Counted from the first letter of the stretch, positions 12,957 to 24,929 are shown. The stretch: DNA of 64,000 nt from Heliocybe sulcata (GCA_004369045.1 ML213507.1:62001-126000), one strand, 5' to 3'. Notes: a model not told the origin generated them from the sequence alone. Translations and numbers: made by a program.

Positions 12957-13854
12957 ATGTTCATGCACATATTCGCCCTGTTTACCTCGACCCTATGGCT
13001 TGGGAAGCTGCTGACAGTCCTGTGCAGGCGGACGTGAGTGCTCTACCTGCAGATGATGTATATGCCACTGACCACCACAGTAGCGCAAACAAGCCGTGCA
13101 TGACTCTCTACAATAAACACGAGCTTTCACAGGAAGTCCAGTCAGATAACGACCACTCGTACTTCATACCAGAAGGGGCCAGTCGATCGCCATGTCCTGC
13201 GCTGAATACGCTTGCAAATCATGGTTACCTGTAAGAATCCTTCCTCGTATGAATGAAAGTGCAGGATGGCTGACGATGTATAAACGCAGCCCACGGCACG
13301 GGACGAAAATTCATCCAATGCAGCTGATCAGAGCTCTCCACCACGGATACAACCTCTCGTATCCTTTCGCCGCTTTCCTCACACTGGGAGGATTCGTCGC
13401 TATGGGCCAATTTTCGGACATGTCTCTGGGAGACCTTTGCCGGCATAACCACGTAGAGCACAACGCGTCGCTAGCCCACGACGACGCACAGGAATGGCAG
13501 GAATACGCTCCTTCGGGCTGCAATCGCACAATGTTTGAGAAGCTCTGCACGTTCTCTTCCGATGGGAAATACCTGAGCGTATCCGATTGGGCAAGAGCAA
13601 GGGTTTCCAGAGAGCGGGAAGATCCATGGTCAATTGACCCAATACACTCGGAGATCGCCCGGGGAGAGGTCGCCTTGGTTGCTGGCATATTTGGAGGACC
13701 CAAACAAATGGTTCCTGTAGAGATCGTACGGCAGTGGTGGAAAGACGAAACCTTCCCGAAGGGATGGAAACCGGAGCACAAGCAGACACTCTGGAAGACC
13801 ATTCGGACAGCTTGGAGCATTAAATCGGGCATGAACGAAATTGAACGGAATTAG
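12957..13854 (+). CDS. membrane-anchored heme-thiolate peroxidase, copy 3
   Basis: A third chloroperoxidase/UPO-type protein, 263 residues from exons 12957-13033, 13081-13230 and 13290-13854 (introns 47 and 59 nt). Exon 1 encodes a hydrophobic N-terminus (MFMHIFALFTSTLWLGKLL) ending in CRRT, read as a signal-anchor. Exon 2 carries SPCPALNTLANHGYL with heme ligand Cys64. Exon 3 opens with PRHG and carries E132-H133-N134 at the distal site, where the family normally has Glu-His-Asp. GEVALVAGIFGG probably holds the acid-base glutamate. The second intron is in the same position as in copies 1 and 2, so the three are clear paralogs. It is followed, after 4.3 kb, by a C2H2 factor in the same orientation. 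Confidence 0.88.
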
Positions 13855-16800
13855 GGCCGAGAAGGAGGTTTGCATGGCGGATGATATACACGAGGTCACG
13901 ATTAGAAATGCTGCAGTGTATGTTATAATATTTATTGAGCAGACATTACACGTAGACATGGGCTAACTTACAAAATTGTTAATGTCGAGATGCCGTCGTC
14001 AGGGTGTGTTTGAACCGGATTCGTGAAGACCTTGGTTGGAATGTCGGCACCTTTAAGATCACTGCCACTACTGCGTAGCGAAGCCACTGGCAGGTAGAGT
14101 TGTCAGAATACCATAGCACAACATCGTCCTGGAGAAACTGGCTCGATTGCGCAGCATTCAGTGCCCATGAGAAGACGCAGCGCAAAGATGAGTTCAAGTT
14201 CGAGTTCCCCTCCGCTTCGATGTCGCCACCAAAGACAAACAATACTAAATCTTGAATTTCCTTGGAATATAGAATATGACCCAAACGTCGGTATATATCC
14301 CGTCCTTACTTGCGCCTGCTATTGCACTAATATTCAGCACATTTGAGCACTACATGTCACAGCATTCAAGAAAAGCACGAACACGGGCAGCTTATGGGCA
14401 AGCTCAATTAAAGTCCACCGGATCTGTCAATGATTCCTGCTATTTCATGTTGAATCGGGGAGCGGGTTTCATCAACTTTCATGTCGGGGTGTCGCTCCTA
14501 GGACGTTTTTCGGTAGGCTTCATTCCCAACGTACGCTACCGTTCGCGCACGTCTTCAAATCCAACCCGAGATGCGGTAGATCGCTACGTGGGCATGTCCC
14601 CGCTTTCATCAATTAATCCTGCTATTGACTCTGCATCACCTATTCACAGATACGGTGACACCATCGGTCGCTCAGGGAGTGCTTAAGGCGAGACCTGAAC
14701 TTTATCGCCGTCTTTATATGTGAAAATACCCTTTGGTCAAACTTGCTGTGGCAGATGACTGACTGCCATATACGTCCCACATCTTCTGGAGATACTACAG
14801 TCACCATTTTCGGTAGTTGAGTAAGCCTCACTCATCATATTGTAATGGTCTGACGGCTTGAATGCTGCACAGATACACCTGTTCAACCGGCGGCGATGGC
14901 CAACTCCGTTGAAGCAGGAGGATTTACGAGTGTGAAGCTTATCTCAAGAACATAGGAGAATCGGATCCTCCACTATGGTTTCTAGTTAGGCCGCTGACTG
15001 AACGGCAACAGAGACAAGGGAGCTTGTCTTCTTCCGTATATCATGTAACCGCTTTCAGGCTTTGTCTCACCGGACTTACCAGAAAACCGGTCTAGCAGCC
15101 ATCGTGGATGGATATTACTAACCTCGATCCCAAATCCATGGACGAGCCACTCTTTCGGTTGAGGGAAGCGCCCATGACACGCTTTCCAATACACTACCAG
15201 GTCATGGTCCCAAGCAAGGTCACAAAGACCTGATAGGATGCTCGCCATCTGAAATTATACCGTCACTTGCCACGTTGGTGAGGTACGGGGAATGCTGTAG
15301 CCTCAAGTTCTCTGATCATTACGGTGCTTACCGTCCCGCATATGGTCTGAAGCATCCATCCCGATTCTCCGGAATATGGATGTGACCAGACGCCACGAGA
15401 GACGGGCTAGGGTTAGTACGCCGGCGCAGCTAGGCCATAGAAAGTGAGCCCGAGCCGGTGAGAGTCGTATTCTCCTCCACCGAAGATTTCTACTACTAGT
15501 CTAACCATCTCTCAATGAAGAAATGCCCGGTATGCGCGCCGAATCATTTTAGGTTCACGGCGAGGCTCCAATCCTCACTTCCTCAGCGATTTGTTACGGA
15601 ACTCTCCGATTCTTCTCTCCCATCCTCACGAGTCCCCTTGCGAGTCGGCGCGTACCCGGCCTTCTATTCGCAGTCTCATTGCGCTTTCCAGGAACAAGTA
15701 CTGGGATTGCGTAAATCGAGCGAACCATCGCGTTCTGACTCCCTGTCCGCAGTCACCGCCGTCGAAGTCTATCGCGATATTACGATCAATTTCTTGATAG
15801 GGAGTCTGCCCGATGCTGTCAACGATACAAAGGAGTAGCCCCTTATGATCACTCGGCCATGCTGCACGGATTTTCCGCTGTCCGCGTTACTTACGTCGTT
15901 GGCATGTCTTTGGATCCGGAAGTCGCGCGATTAACCGACACGCTTATGTGCCAGCTCTCCCCTGACTCTTCGGCTTACTCGCCAGCGCATTGCTTCTCAA
16001 CACGTCCGCTCAGTGATGCGCACTGAAAATTGTCAACAAGGAGGAAATCGTTCAGATACCTTGGTGACCCCGTCATCGAGCTGCTCGGTGATACTGTTGC
16101 ATTCACCGCCAGCCCGATGCCATCGTTGTCCACTTCGCTTCATCTACTTTAGGGTCTTCTTCTGCTGCTCACAAACTGGAGTTCGGACGCCGTAGTTCGT
16201 CCCCATCATTGGTTCCAGGAGCCCTCGTGTCTCCATGGCGCGAATCACGAATTCAGCCTGTTAGCATGGCATTAATGACCTATCATCCAGCGCTATTACT
16301 GTGCCGGAGCGCCACTGCTGATTCCACACCTTCAACGTCACCTGGGCGTGGCTATTGAACCGGCCCCTATTACCGATGTAGTGGCAACACGCCGTCCCGA
16401 GGAAGCCTTAACGCATAGCAAATAATGGTAATACAACTCTCGTCTGCGTCCGCCCTCGCCAGTAATGTGGTGAGTTTGCGCTTTGCCTTGCTGGGTTGCC
16501 TCCCGGGGATGCTTTGAACTACATGTGTCCCCCGTCTTCTCCGGACACCGTGATATCAGGTCTACAAGGGAAGGGGTTCCGTATAGGCTTAGCTCCTTGC
16601 GCTCTGACAATCTCAGGCATAGTCACCGCTCTCAAATGTCTTCAAAATTAGGAATATAAACCCGCCCGCGTGCAATCGCCACTGCAACGTCAAGGAGGTG
16701 TTTCATTCCTCGTCGCGAGTTCTTCGGGCACCCTATTTCTATCGCTAATCTGTTCTCGTAACGCCGAAGCAGAGGATAGAGCGGGGCCCAACGGTGAGCC

Positions 16801-18202
16801 TCGTTTTTGGCCGTCTGAGCCAGTCCGAAAGTTGCTGACATTCCTGCCTTATTTACACGTCCGCGGGACACGATCGTGACGAGAGCGGCAATTTTATCTG
16901 GAATCATCGGCTTCTCGTTCACCCTTATGTTTTTCCAAGACAAGCGGCATCTGGCCTCGCTGTTCGCCAGCAGGAAGCCGCTAAAGCGACTACAGCCACG
17001 ATGGTCGATCGGCAACCTAAACGCGACTCTTACGGTTACGTTTCAGAGCACTGATCGTACGTTCAACCGTATCAAACTGCCGCTCGGATGACTTGGGCTC
17101 GCAGATTCTGTCAGAAGACTCGCCAGTATTTGCAATACGATGGCTTTACTGGATTAACTCCTCGGGCGCGATTTGCTACTGTATCGACAAGGACGGGACG
17201 TACTAATAGGTCCCCAGACTTCGGTAGAGTCGGTGCACCTTCCATCCAGTCCGAGGCAACGTCATGCAGCCCGATGTCCTCTTGCGCGGACGATACAGCG
17301 GTGTGGACCTGCGTCCCGTTCCTCATCAGTGCACTCCACTTCGTCAAAGAAATTTAGCAAGGATCCTCTTCACCGTGATGATGGCCTTATCCTGGAGAGT
17401 GGATTGCCTGACTGTCATGCACCTTAGCTCGGCACAGCCCGGAGAAGGTAGGGCGGAACTTAGAATGAATGGAATGTATTCACGCGAAGCTTGCGAAGGC
17501 CGGAAGATTCGCCATACCATATTTGCCCGTCCTCGCATCCGCCACAGCGCTGTATAATGGCGTGGCGGCATGCTATTAACATGCATTGGAAGACAGTTAG
17601 TAGAAGCCGCACGTTCATATTCTCATCCGGATGATGACGTGTTGCAGCGAAGATGTTCATACCCGCAGCATTACTGCCATTCGACCAAGTCCTGGTCCAG
17701 GACGTGGCGTACTGCACTGACGTCCTGGTACGTTAATCCTCCGCCCTAAACGGGTGCAGTCATGAGTTTAATACTGCTTTCCAGAATATCAAATGAGACT
17801 GACGGGGCCGGTACGCTGATCATCGGAAAGCCGGGAAATGTTGCACCGTCACTGTGTACGCATGCCCGATTTCCGTTTGACGATCCCTCATCGCCGAATC
17901 AGTCAATCTAGCTAGCTGACTGGACGTTCCTATTCTGAACCCTGTTAATCCCATCCCATCCGTAGCCCCCGGGGTCGCACGGTTATAATACTCGGTACGT
18001 GCTCTAGCGACGTAATACAGAACGACAAGTATAATAACTCGTCCTCGTATCCTCAAGCTTTGAAGTCCTTTTGTCCTCACTCGTGAGGACGACGCCACTC
18101 ACGTAGGATCCAACGGTGAACGTCTCCCCGCGACCAAGGTAGGCGTGTCCGTCTCCAACCATCCTTTCTTGAGCTTATGCACCCTTTCGTTGGTCGTCTG
18201 AG
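13855..18202. other. gene-free stretch between peroxidase 3 and zinc-finger gene 2
   Basis: Over 4.3 kb I find no gene, RNA or repeat I can support. Open frames reach at most about 136 residues, do not resemble known proteins and have no matching splice partners. Confidence 0.5.
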
Positions 18203-19446
18203 ATGTCATCCCGTCCTGGATGTTCGAGCCAGCTTCCTAGCATACGAGAATTATTTCCAGGTGAGTTTTCGAACTTTTTTTTATTCCCGTGCAATCGTCA
18301 ACCCTCTTTTCATCCAGAATATGTCTGCAACTCGGCGGCTGCTCGAGAAGATAGTACGAGGAGTACTTTTCCCTCTGCCTCGTCCCCAGCACCGTCGAGG
18401 ATCGGTGGCACAGATACAACGCCTGCTCCGCCCCTTCCTTTGCGTACGTGTCTTATCATGTCTATACTCCACTACAGGAAAATGCTAAACTGTTCCCAGC
18501 CAAGCCAGCCTTCGATACTGCCTCTGGCATCCGGCACGAAGGCGTGCGTCCTGATCTGAAGAACGCAAATCAGCGGCCTGGATCCCACGACGCGGATTCA
18601 CCCCAGCCCCCTTACGCCCATCCACCTCTGCGAGAAACCTGCCATAAATCCAGGAGCAGCGATCCCGGACCGTCCTTGCAGCTGCGGATGATCGACAGCT
18701 GGCCGCGGAACGACGGGGATCGGAGCGACGGCTTTCTCTCGTCCGAGGCGGCGAGCCCGACGTCGTACTCTGACGACGAGTACACGCGAGGGAGCCCGTT
18801 TGTCGAGTGCGAGTATAGGTCCAGCGCCATTACGGCACGGCTCTCGGGTCGGTCGCCGTTTTCCCTGGAGAGGGAAGAGAGGTACAGACTGTCTATAGAT
18901 GGTCGTGCCTCGCCGCCTCCTCGGCATAACATGTACGGTGCTCATGCCAGCATTCCTGCGCAACAGCACCGCCCAGAAGGCGGTCATGAAAACTGGGACG
19001 AAGCGAAGCGGCATACGTGCAGCATCTGCCACAAGAAATTCAACCGGCCCAGCAGTCTCCGGATCCACGAGACGACGCATACGGGCGCCAAGCGTGAGTC
19101 GCTCTCTCTTCTCGGTGCATAATTATCTTGACCATGGATACCAGCATTCAAATGCGACTGGCCGCAGTGCGGGCGGCTGTTCAACGTGAACTCGAATATG
19201 CGCAGGCACTACCGGAACCATATAGCGGTTGCGAATGGCTTGCCGCCCGCGCGGTCGCGGTCGTCGAAGAGCAATCACCAGTTACGGCGGGACGCGGGCC
19301 CGGGGAGGGCACCTTATACTGTGCAGGAGGAATACGAGGATTTGTTGCCCCCTGGCCGCTTGCGCGCGAGTTCGTCCTACTCGTCCTTTCGCACGTATCG
19401 GGCTCCTTGGGAGCAGGCTTCTTTCCACCGTTCGTTGACGCCGTGA
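18203..19446 (+). CDS. C2H2 zinc-finger transcription factor, paralog 2
   Basis: A 359-residue probable nuclear regulator from exons 18203-18260, 18318-18443, 18500-19093 and 19145-19446 (introns 57, 56 and 51 nt). It begins SSQLPSIRELFPGE, the same motif as paralog 1 and cut by a phase-1 intron at the same codon. Two fingers at about residues 232-286 read HTCSICHKKFNRPSSLRIH, linker TGAKPF, then a second finger ending RRHYRNH. The linker intron is also conserved. The middle region is shorter and less Pro-rich than in paralog 1. The tail (residues after about 290) is basic and Ser-rich instead of acidic. The fingers are nearly identical between the two, so they may bind the same site with different outputs (inference). 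Confidence 0.87.
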
Positions 19447-21892
19447 TGCGATTTGAGTACGTCCATTTTCTCAGCATTTAGGCATACAGAGGATGGCATT
19501 GCACGGTGCACTCAATCGAATTCAGGCTGCTTAGCGCACGTTCATAGCGATACTCGAGTGATCCACAGGGGTCTATCCGTAGCTCAGTAGGATCCCTTTC
19601 GCACTCCAAGCTCCAAGCCTTACACTGCTCTTCCTTCCGCGGAATAGTAATTGCCATATTGTAGAAGCCGCTTGGGACGTATTTTAGCCGTATGCACGTA
19701 ATATCATACGGATACGTCCCTGCCAACGCCGGCTCTGCACCCAACGGCGTACAACTTTGTGGCGAAATTCACCCACCGATCCGCGTCACGTACCACGGTG
19801 GCGGCGGTTAATAGACACCAGGAGTGAGGTAGTAGCTTGGATTATCGAGACGTACGGACCAGAGTCCTCTACGGGACGCCACAGCTGCTTTTGGGGACGT
19901 CCAGGTAGATGTAAAACTCGCGTCGCGATTACCTGTATGATTATGTCGCCCCCGCCACTGACGGGTATTCCATACCAACGACGAGTATCCGTCGAGCTTA
20001 ATGGGGTGTCTGCATCAGCCGTGCGGATAAACGAACTATTACGCATTGTTGCGGCCCCGCCTCAAGCGTTGACCGGTCTTCCTGTTCGATAAGAGAACTG
20101 CAACAGTATGTAGTAAGAGCAAGGACAGCGTGAACGAGGACTCCGGTATAGCTCTTACCCGTTCTCTATGCCCTTGACACACCACCAAAGCTTACGAAGC
20201 AATGGGGCCGATCGCAAGGATTGAGACTTGCAATGGCTTGCGAATTGCCGCAATCGTATAAGCGCTCGGACGGCGACCTGAGTGAACAAGGATACTATGG
20301 CTGTTGTCCGCGGACTCGCTTCCTTGAACGGCCCTATTGCCTGTCACGGACAGAGCTTAATATTTACAGCCGCGACTGCGCACTCCGAGTAGAGTTTAAA
20401 GCTCTGTCGTACCTTTCTCAATAGATAGATGCTCTCAAGAAGGTTTAAGCTCGTGAATGAGTGCGTAAACTCCTTGAAGTTTGTCAACCCCGTGGGTGAC
20501 GGTTGCCAATTCATAGAGGGAGCCGGGGCATCAATCTTCGATCGCGGCCGCGATCCTGTGTCATCGTCATGGAGTGTATTGCGATTGCGATGACCATTAA
20601 TGGAGGTGGCGGACATGAATTGATGGCTGGTTTCGAGCGTCTTTGAGGATCCGATCTTTGTGCTCCTTGTGATCCGCTGCGTGTCCAGAGGCAGGAAATG
20701 GACTAGGGGCAATATGTGTATGGATACTGCACGCGTGGCAGCATTATTGCTTTCCTGTGCTCTCCGGAGAAGCAGCATCGGGGAAACAAGGCCGATAGCC
20801 GATGTTGGTGTGGTTCTGTCGAGCCCTTCGCGAAGGAATCAAGTCGCTTCTATAATTGCCCGATCCGACAACTTCAGACCCGAGGCATGGAAATGAGGGG
20901 ACAGGCGTACCGTGATTCATTGGGCTAGAAAGTCCGCGGACGAGAGCTTATGATATTTAGAGTGTCGATCACTGGGGGAGGGCGTTGGAGCAGAACGCTC
21001 GAGTTCGCGGAGGAAATCACGCCGGGCCCTGTGGCTCCATTGTGAGTCTGCTACGGGAATGAGCTGTCATCGATGAGAAGGGCGGAGGTCGATGCCAGCA
21101 TAGTCGACTACCGCCACTGCCCTGATTTTCGGTCCTGTGGGATCACACACCGAAGCGTTCAGTAGATCGGGACGACTATCTTCGGATCGGGATCAAACTT
21201 CTCGTATTATCGGGATCCCAATGTGCGCACTAGTAACCCGTTAAAACCAGGCAGTACGTGAGTCGTGCACAAGGATGCAAAACACGCGCAGATTTGTAGC
21301 GCGCGGCCACGATGTCGGTGAGTCCAAGGTGACGAGCAAGAGGGTTAAGAGCTTCCACACACCATGCATAGTTCGGTCAAAGAGGACCGAGGGCGCGATG
21401 GACGGCGACACCACGTCCATGGCCGGTCCGAGTGTTCCAAGCGTAAAGAGTTGCGACTTCGGGCGGTGGAGAATCTCGCGCGATAAATCGATAAATACGT
21501 GTTACGATCGCGTGCCAGATGTTCCTCTCGCGTCCGCGGACGAGAGGGTCCCTGTCTTACATACGAGACTGAAGGGCAGCGAGCGAGCCCCTGCGCCGCA
21601 GGTATCTGGACTAGAAGACAGGCCCGGTCGGGAAGAGTTTGCTGGCAGCGTTTAATCGCATATGCGAACTTTGCAGCGAGACTTGTTGCCATGTATTCTC
21701 CGGCGCGTCTGCACTTGCAGCAACTTCTGGAGAGCGCCGGGACTACAAGGAGATTCATCGCAGAACAATATAATGAGTACCGAATGAGCACCGCAAATGG
21801 TAATGAAAGGTACAAATACATGCACACGAATACCGCCACAGCCACTTGCCCTTCCCTCCAGGTGAAGTCCTTAACCAACTCGCACTGCCCGA
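19447..21892. other. gene-free stretch
   Basis: No supported gene. A 144-residue minus-strand frame at 20,344-20,778 and a 177-residue frame at 21,345-21,878 lack motifs and plausible splice context. No repeats noticed. Confidence 0.45.
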
Positions 21893-22459
21893 TACGACGC
21901 GCAACAACGGACCCTGCTGCACACCGCGTTGACCACTCTCAACATTCTCTGGCGCAAACTCGACAGTCTAAAGCCGCTCATCAAACTACTCCTCTCCGCA
22001 GAAGAAATCGACTCCCTACTCGCAGACGGCCAGCACCTGACCGGGCCCGTCGACTGCGACACGCACGCAAACGCCGCACAGAATCGACCCATCCGTGCGC
22101 GTCCTCCCCAACGTGAAACGCATCGTATGCCTCGACCCGCTGCATCCCTGCTTCTGCCCGTCGTGAACGCAGACGTTCGTGGGGGCTGCGGGAGCTCTCT
22201 CTTCTGCGCCCTGCACGAGCTCGAGCATCTGTATATCAAGCTTGCGGCGGCGTTCATCACCGTGTGTATGCGCGTACCCTAATCCGATGTACTGCGACGC
22301 ATCGCGGACTTGACAGAGGTGCCTGTAGACCTGGGAATCCCCACCCCGGACTCACGACCAGATTTCAGCCATCTGATGGACTTCCCGGAGTCACAGGCGC
22401 CGGCTCGCTACCTCCCTGCGCGAGAGCGGCTCGGACACGAGTTGGGCGGTTATGTTTAA
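21893..22459 (+). pseudogene. F-box-like gene remnant
   Basis: A frame reading LLHTALTTLNILWRKLDSL then KPLIKLLLSAEE resembles the end of an F-box and the start of the leucine-rich part in the large agaricomycete F-box family, where a segment like LDVLWRELDSLLPLL is typical. Further pieces read FCALHELEHLYIKL, and in another frame VPVDLGIPTPDSRPDF. The recognisable pieces lie in more than one frame and I cannot find introns that join them, and no F-box start is visible, so I read this as a decayed copy. A poorly resolved multi-exon gene remains possible. Recognition is by pattern only. Confidence 0.35.
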
Positions 22460-22880
22460 CATGATGAGGTCGTCAGATTGAGATACCAGGCGTAAGCCGT
22501 TTTCGTGCTGCCACAGACCGAACTGCGCCCGAATTCCAACTGGAATGTGTAGTGAAGGGATCATCAGCATGCCGCGCGCTGTCGGATGGCTTAGATGGCT
22601 GGGGCGTCTCTGTGCGCTCATAGGTCGCGGGTGAACTGGCACGTACCGCCTCCAACAATATAGGGAGGACGCGATGGCTGTTGACACTATTTCGCCTCGT
22701 CCAGGATGGATCTCTCCGCCGACGCTAGGGTGGTACTTACATACCGACATCGCTCCCCTTTGCGTGCGCTGGTCCCTGGTAAACATTATCCATGTTCTAC
22801 GAGAACGATGCGTCTTCTCAGTCTCTGCTGGGCCCGTATATGTGCAAAGTGGTCGCATTTGTTCTCATTAACGCCCGCAG

Positions 22881-23063
22881 CCCAAGGACATAAGCTCGAT
22901 ACTACCGACGTGCAATGCGTGGCTCTCGTTCTTGGGTGAGAAGCAGCTGCTCGGTCGTCATGCGGGTTTGCAGATCGAGCGGGAGGGCAAAGACATGTTT
23001 GTCGTCTCGCCACGCTTCGAGATCTGGTACGCGTGGGCTGAGGAGAGGCAAGATCATTGGTGA
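22881..23063 (+). CDS. orphan terminal exon, unknown protein
   Basis: After a good acceptor (cgcccgcag) a 60-codon frame runs to a TGA. It reads like real protein: NAWLSFLGEKQLLGRH, then LQIEREGKDMFVVSP and FEIWYAWAEERQ. The mixture of aromatic, charged and hydrophobic residues is unlike the surrounding noise. No upstream exon could be matched. It could be the C-terminal exon of the F-box-like remnant just upstream, whose family often ends in an FE-x-WY segment, or of a separate lost gene. Confidence 0.35.
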   Translation, partial: PKDISSILPTCNAWLSFLGEKQLLGRHAGLQIEREGKDMFVVSPRFEIWYAWAEERQDHW

Positions 23064-23548
23064 CCATATTGATCCAGAGAGGACGAAGAGATAGGTACGT
23101 GTCCTGCTGCGGGGGACGTGTGGCTTAACGATAACTTGCACTACTGATGCATGTTGACGGGCAAGGTATACTCGTGACTAGTTCAGAGACACGACAGTAA
23201 TCCTTGTTTTGTGATTAAGCAGCTCCCGGAGTATATTACTGGCCCGTAATAAGCGTGCAATAACTCATATGTTTATAATAATGAACGGAAATAAGCGATA
23301 AGATAACTCAAATATCGAATATCCGCGGGACGCGAATTCCTGCTCTCTCCGCGCCAGCCATGCTATGGTCCTCGCCTCACTGTCCTGCCATGTCTCGGTC
23401 CACATATCAGCTTGCCCGCGCTCCGCAGAGTTGAACTGGACGGCGGCTGACGGGAACGTTAGTCTACACCCGCGGCGCCAGCGGGTATAGCAATTCAGGC
23501 TGGATGTCTAGCCCGCCTGCCAGCCACCGAGACAGCCGCCGCTCTGCC

Positions 23549-23555
23549 TATAAAA
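23549..23555 (+). promoter_or_regulatory. TATA box with CT-rich leader
   Basis: TATAAAA lies about 100 bp before the ATG of the following ORF and is followed by a pyrimidine-rich tract with CATC and CAAC-type start sites (23,556-23,650). This layout is typical of strongly expressed fungal genes. Confidence 0.65.
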
Positions 23556-23653
23556 CCCCTTCTCATCCTCACTACTCTCCATCCACTCAACTACCAACCA
23601 AACACAAGCCTACTCTACTCTACATCGACTGGTTCGCTGTCTAGATCATCACT

Positions 23654-24454
23654 ATGTCTTTCATCAACAACTACAACTACACCACTCTCTCTGCCACCGA
23701 CGACGCTGCGATGGACGTCGACTCCACCCTCACGACAGCCTCTGGCTCCGAGCAAGTCCTCGCGCGCCTCGCAGCCCTCTCGCTCGCTCCCCAGGACGCC
23801 TCGATACCCCCGCCCACCCCGCGCATACCCCAAGGCTCCTTCCCCTCCTTCTCCTCCCCCTCCGACCTCCCCTCCTTCCCCTCCGCAGCCTCCCTCGCAG
23901 ACACGGACATCCTCACCCCCTGCACCCCCCCGCGCTACCGCTGCCGCCCCTCCTCCTTCCACCCCGAGGACCACTACTTCTCCCTCTCGCACGGCGACGA
24001 CGACTTCTCCTTGCCCCCCTTCCCAGCCACAAACCTCGGGCTCGGCCTCGGCTTCACCAACCTCCCCAAACCCGACGGCTCAGGCCTCCCGCTCACAGGG
24101 CTCGGCATCCTCCCGCACCACCCCGACTCGCCCTACCCGGGCACGCACGCCCCCTCCCACGCGCTCCTCGCAGAAGTCTACGCCACCTTCTCCTCCTCCG
24201 ACCGCGAACGCGGCTTTGCGCTTGACCTCGGCTCGCCCTCGCCCTTCCTCCTGCGCCGCTCGCAGCTGCCCCCGCTCGGGCCCGTCTCCCCGGGACGCCT
24301 CACCCCGCTCGACGCCCCCTCTCGCTCAACACCATTCGGCCCTGTCTCCCCCGGGCGCGTGTCCCCTGCGGTCTTCGAGGACGTGTTCTACCTTGGCGGC
24401 CAGGATGGAAAGGGTCGGGAGCTCGTGATGGACGGTATCGTTTTCTCTAACTAG
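23654..24454 (+). CDS. Pro/Ser-rich unknown protein, single exon
   Basis: An intronless 266-residue frame of strongly biased, GC-rich codon use. I do not recognise the family. The sequence is low in structure, rich in Pro, Ser, Leu and Gly. It has an Asp-rich N-terminus (residues 15-25), a glycine/leucine stretch (LGLGLGF near residue 130) and two copies of GPVSPGR near residues 217 and 237, each with SP or TP sites suited to proline-directed kinases. The C-terminus becomes more ordered (VFEDVFYLGGQ, then ELVMDGIVFSN). A strong TATA promoter and CT-rich leader upstream suggest high expression. No signal peptide is visible. The minus-strand frames across it are shadows caused by high GC. Confidence 0.7.
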   Translation: MSFINNYNYTTLSATDDAAMDVDSTLTTASGSEQVLARLAALSLAPQDASIPPPTPRIPQGSFPSFSSPSDLPSFPSAASLADTDILTPCTPPRYRCRPSSFHPEDHYFSLSHGDDDFSLPPFPATNLGLGLGFTNLPKPDGSGLPLTGLGILPHHPDSPYPGTHAPSHALLAEVYATFSSSDRERGFALDLGSPSPFLLRRSQLPPLGPVSPGRLTPLDAPSRSTPFGPVSPGRVSPAVFEDVFYLGGQDGKGRELVMDGIVFSN

Positions 24455-24929
24455 GCGGAGTGTATAAGAGCCGTGCATGTATTCTTTCCTTTATCCAATT
24501 CACTGCTTGATTTATCCTCCTTACACTACGTTCCGATATTAAGACGGGTGCATGTGTCTCAGCCCGTATATCGTCTTTGTGTGTGCGGATTCAGCTCTCA
24601 GGTCTCAGAAGGTTCGTATGCACGAATGCGAGTCTGCATATTGTGCCCGTACCCGCTCGCGCCTCTAAATTAGCGAGCCCCATGCACCATGCACGTGATA
24701 CAGGGCAAGCCACACCAAGTCTGCAGCTCAGCCCGAGTAGCCGAGGTCCACAAAAGCATATGGGAGAGGTCGCGACCTCAGATGGCGAAACCAATCAAAC
24801 TCAAACGCATCATCTCACCAAACCCACGAGGAGTGCTCAGGACGCTACACGCATGCCAGGACCAGAAAACCACAATGAGACACGGAAGCAAGTCGCCACC
24901 CAGCGCACCAATCCCATCCCCACCCCACG
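24455..24929. other. convergent intergenic spacer
   Basis: A 475-bp spacer between the converging unknown ORF and GH3 gene. It should contain both 3' UTRs. No other feature seen. Confidence 0.5.

Noticed and set aside
20344-20778. 144-residue minus-strand gene
   Set aside because: No recognisable motif, no splice context, and similar frames occur throughout the gene-poor stretches.
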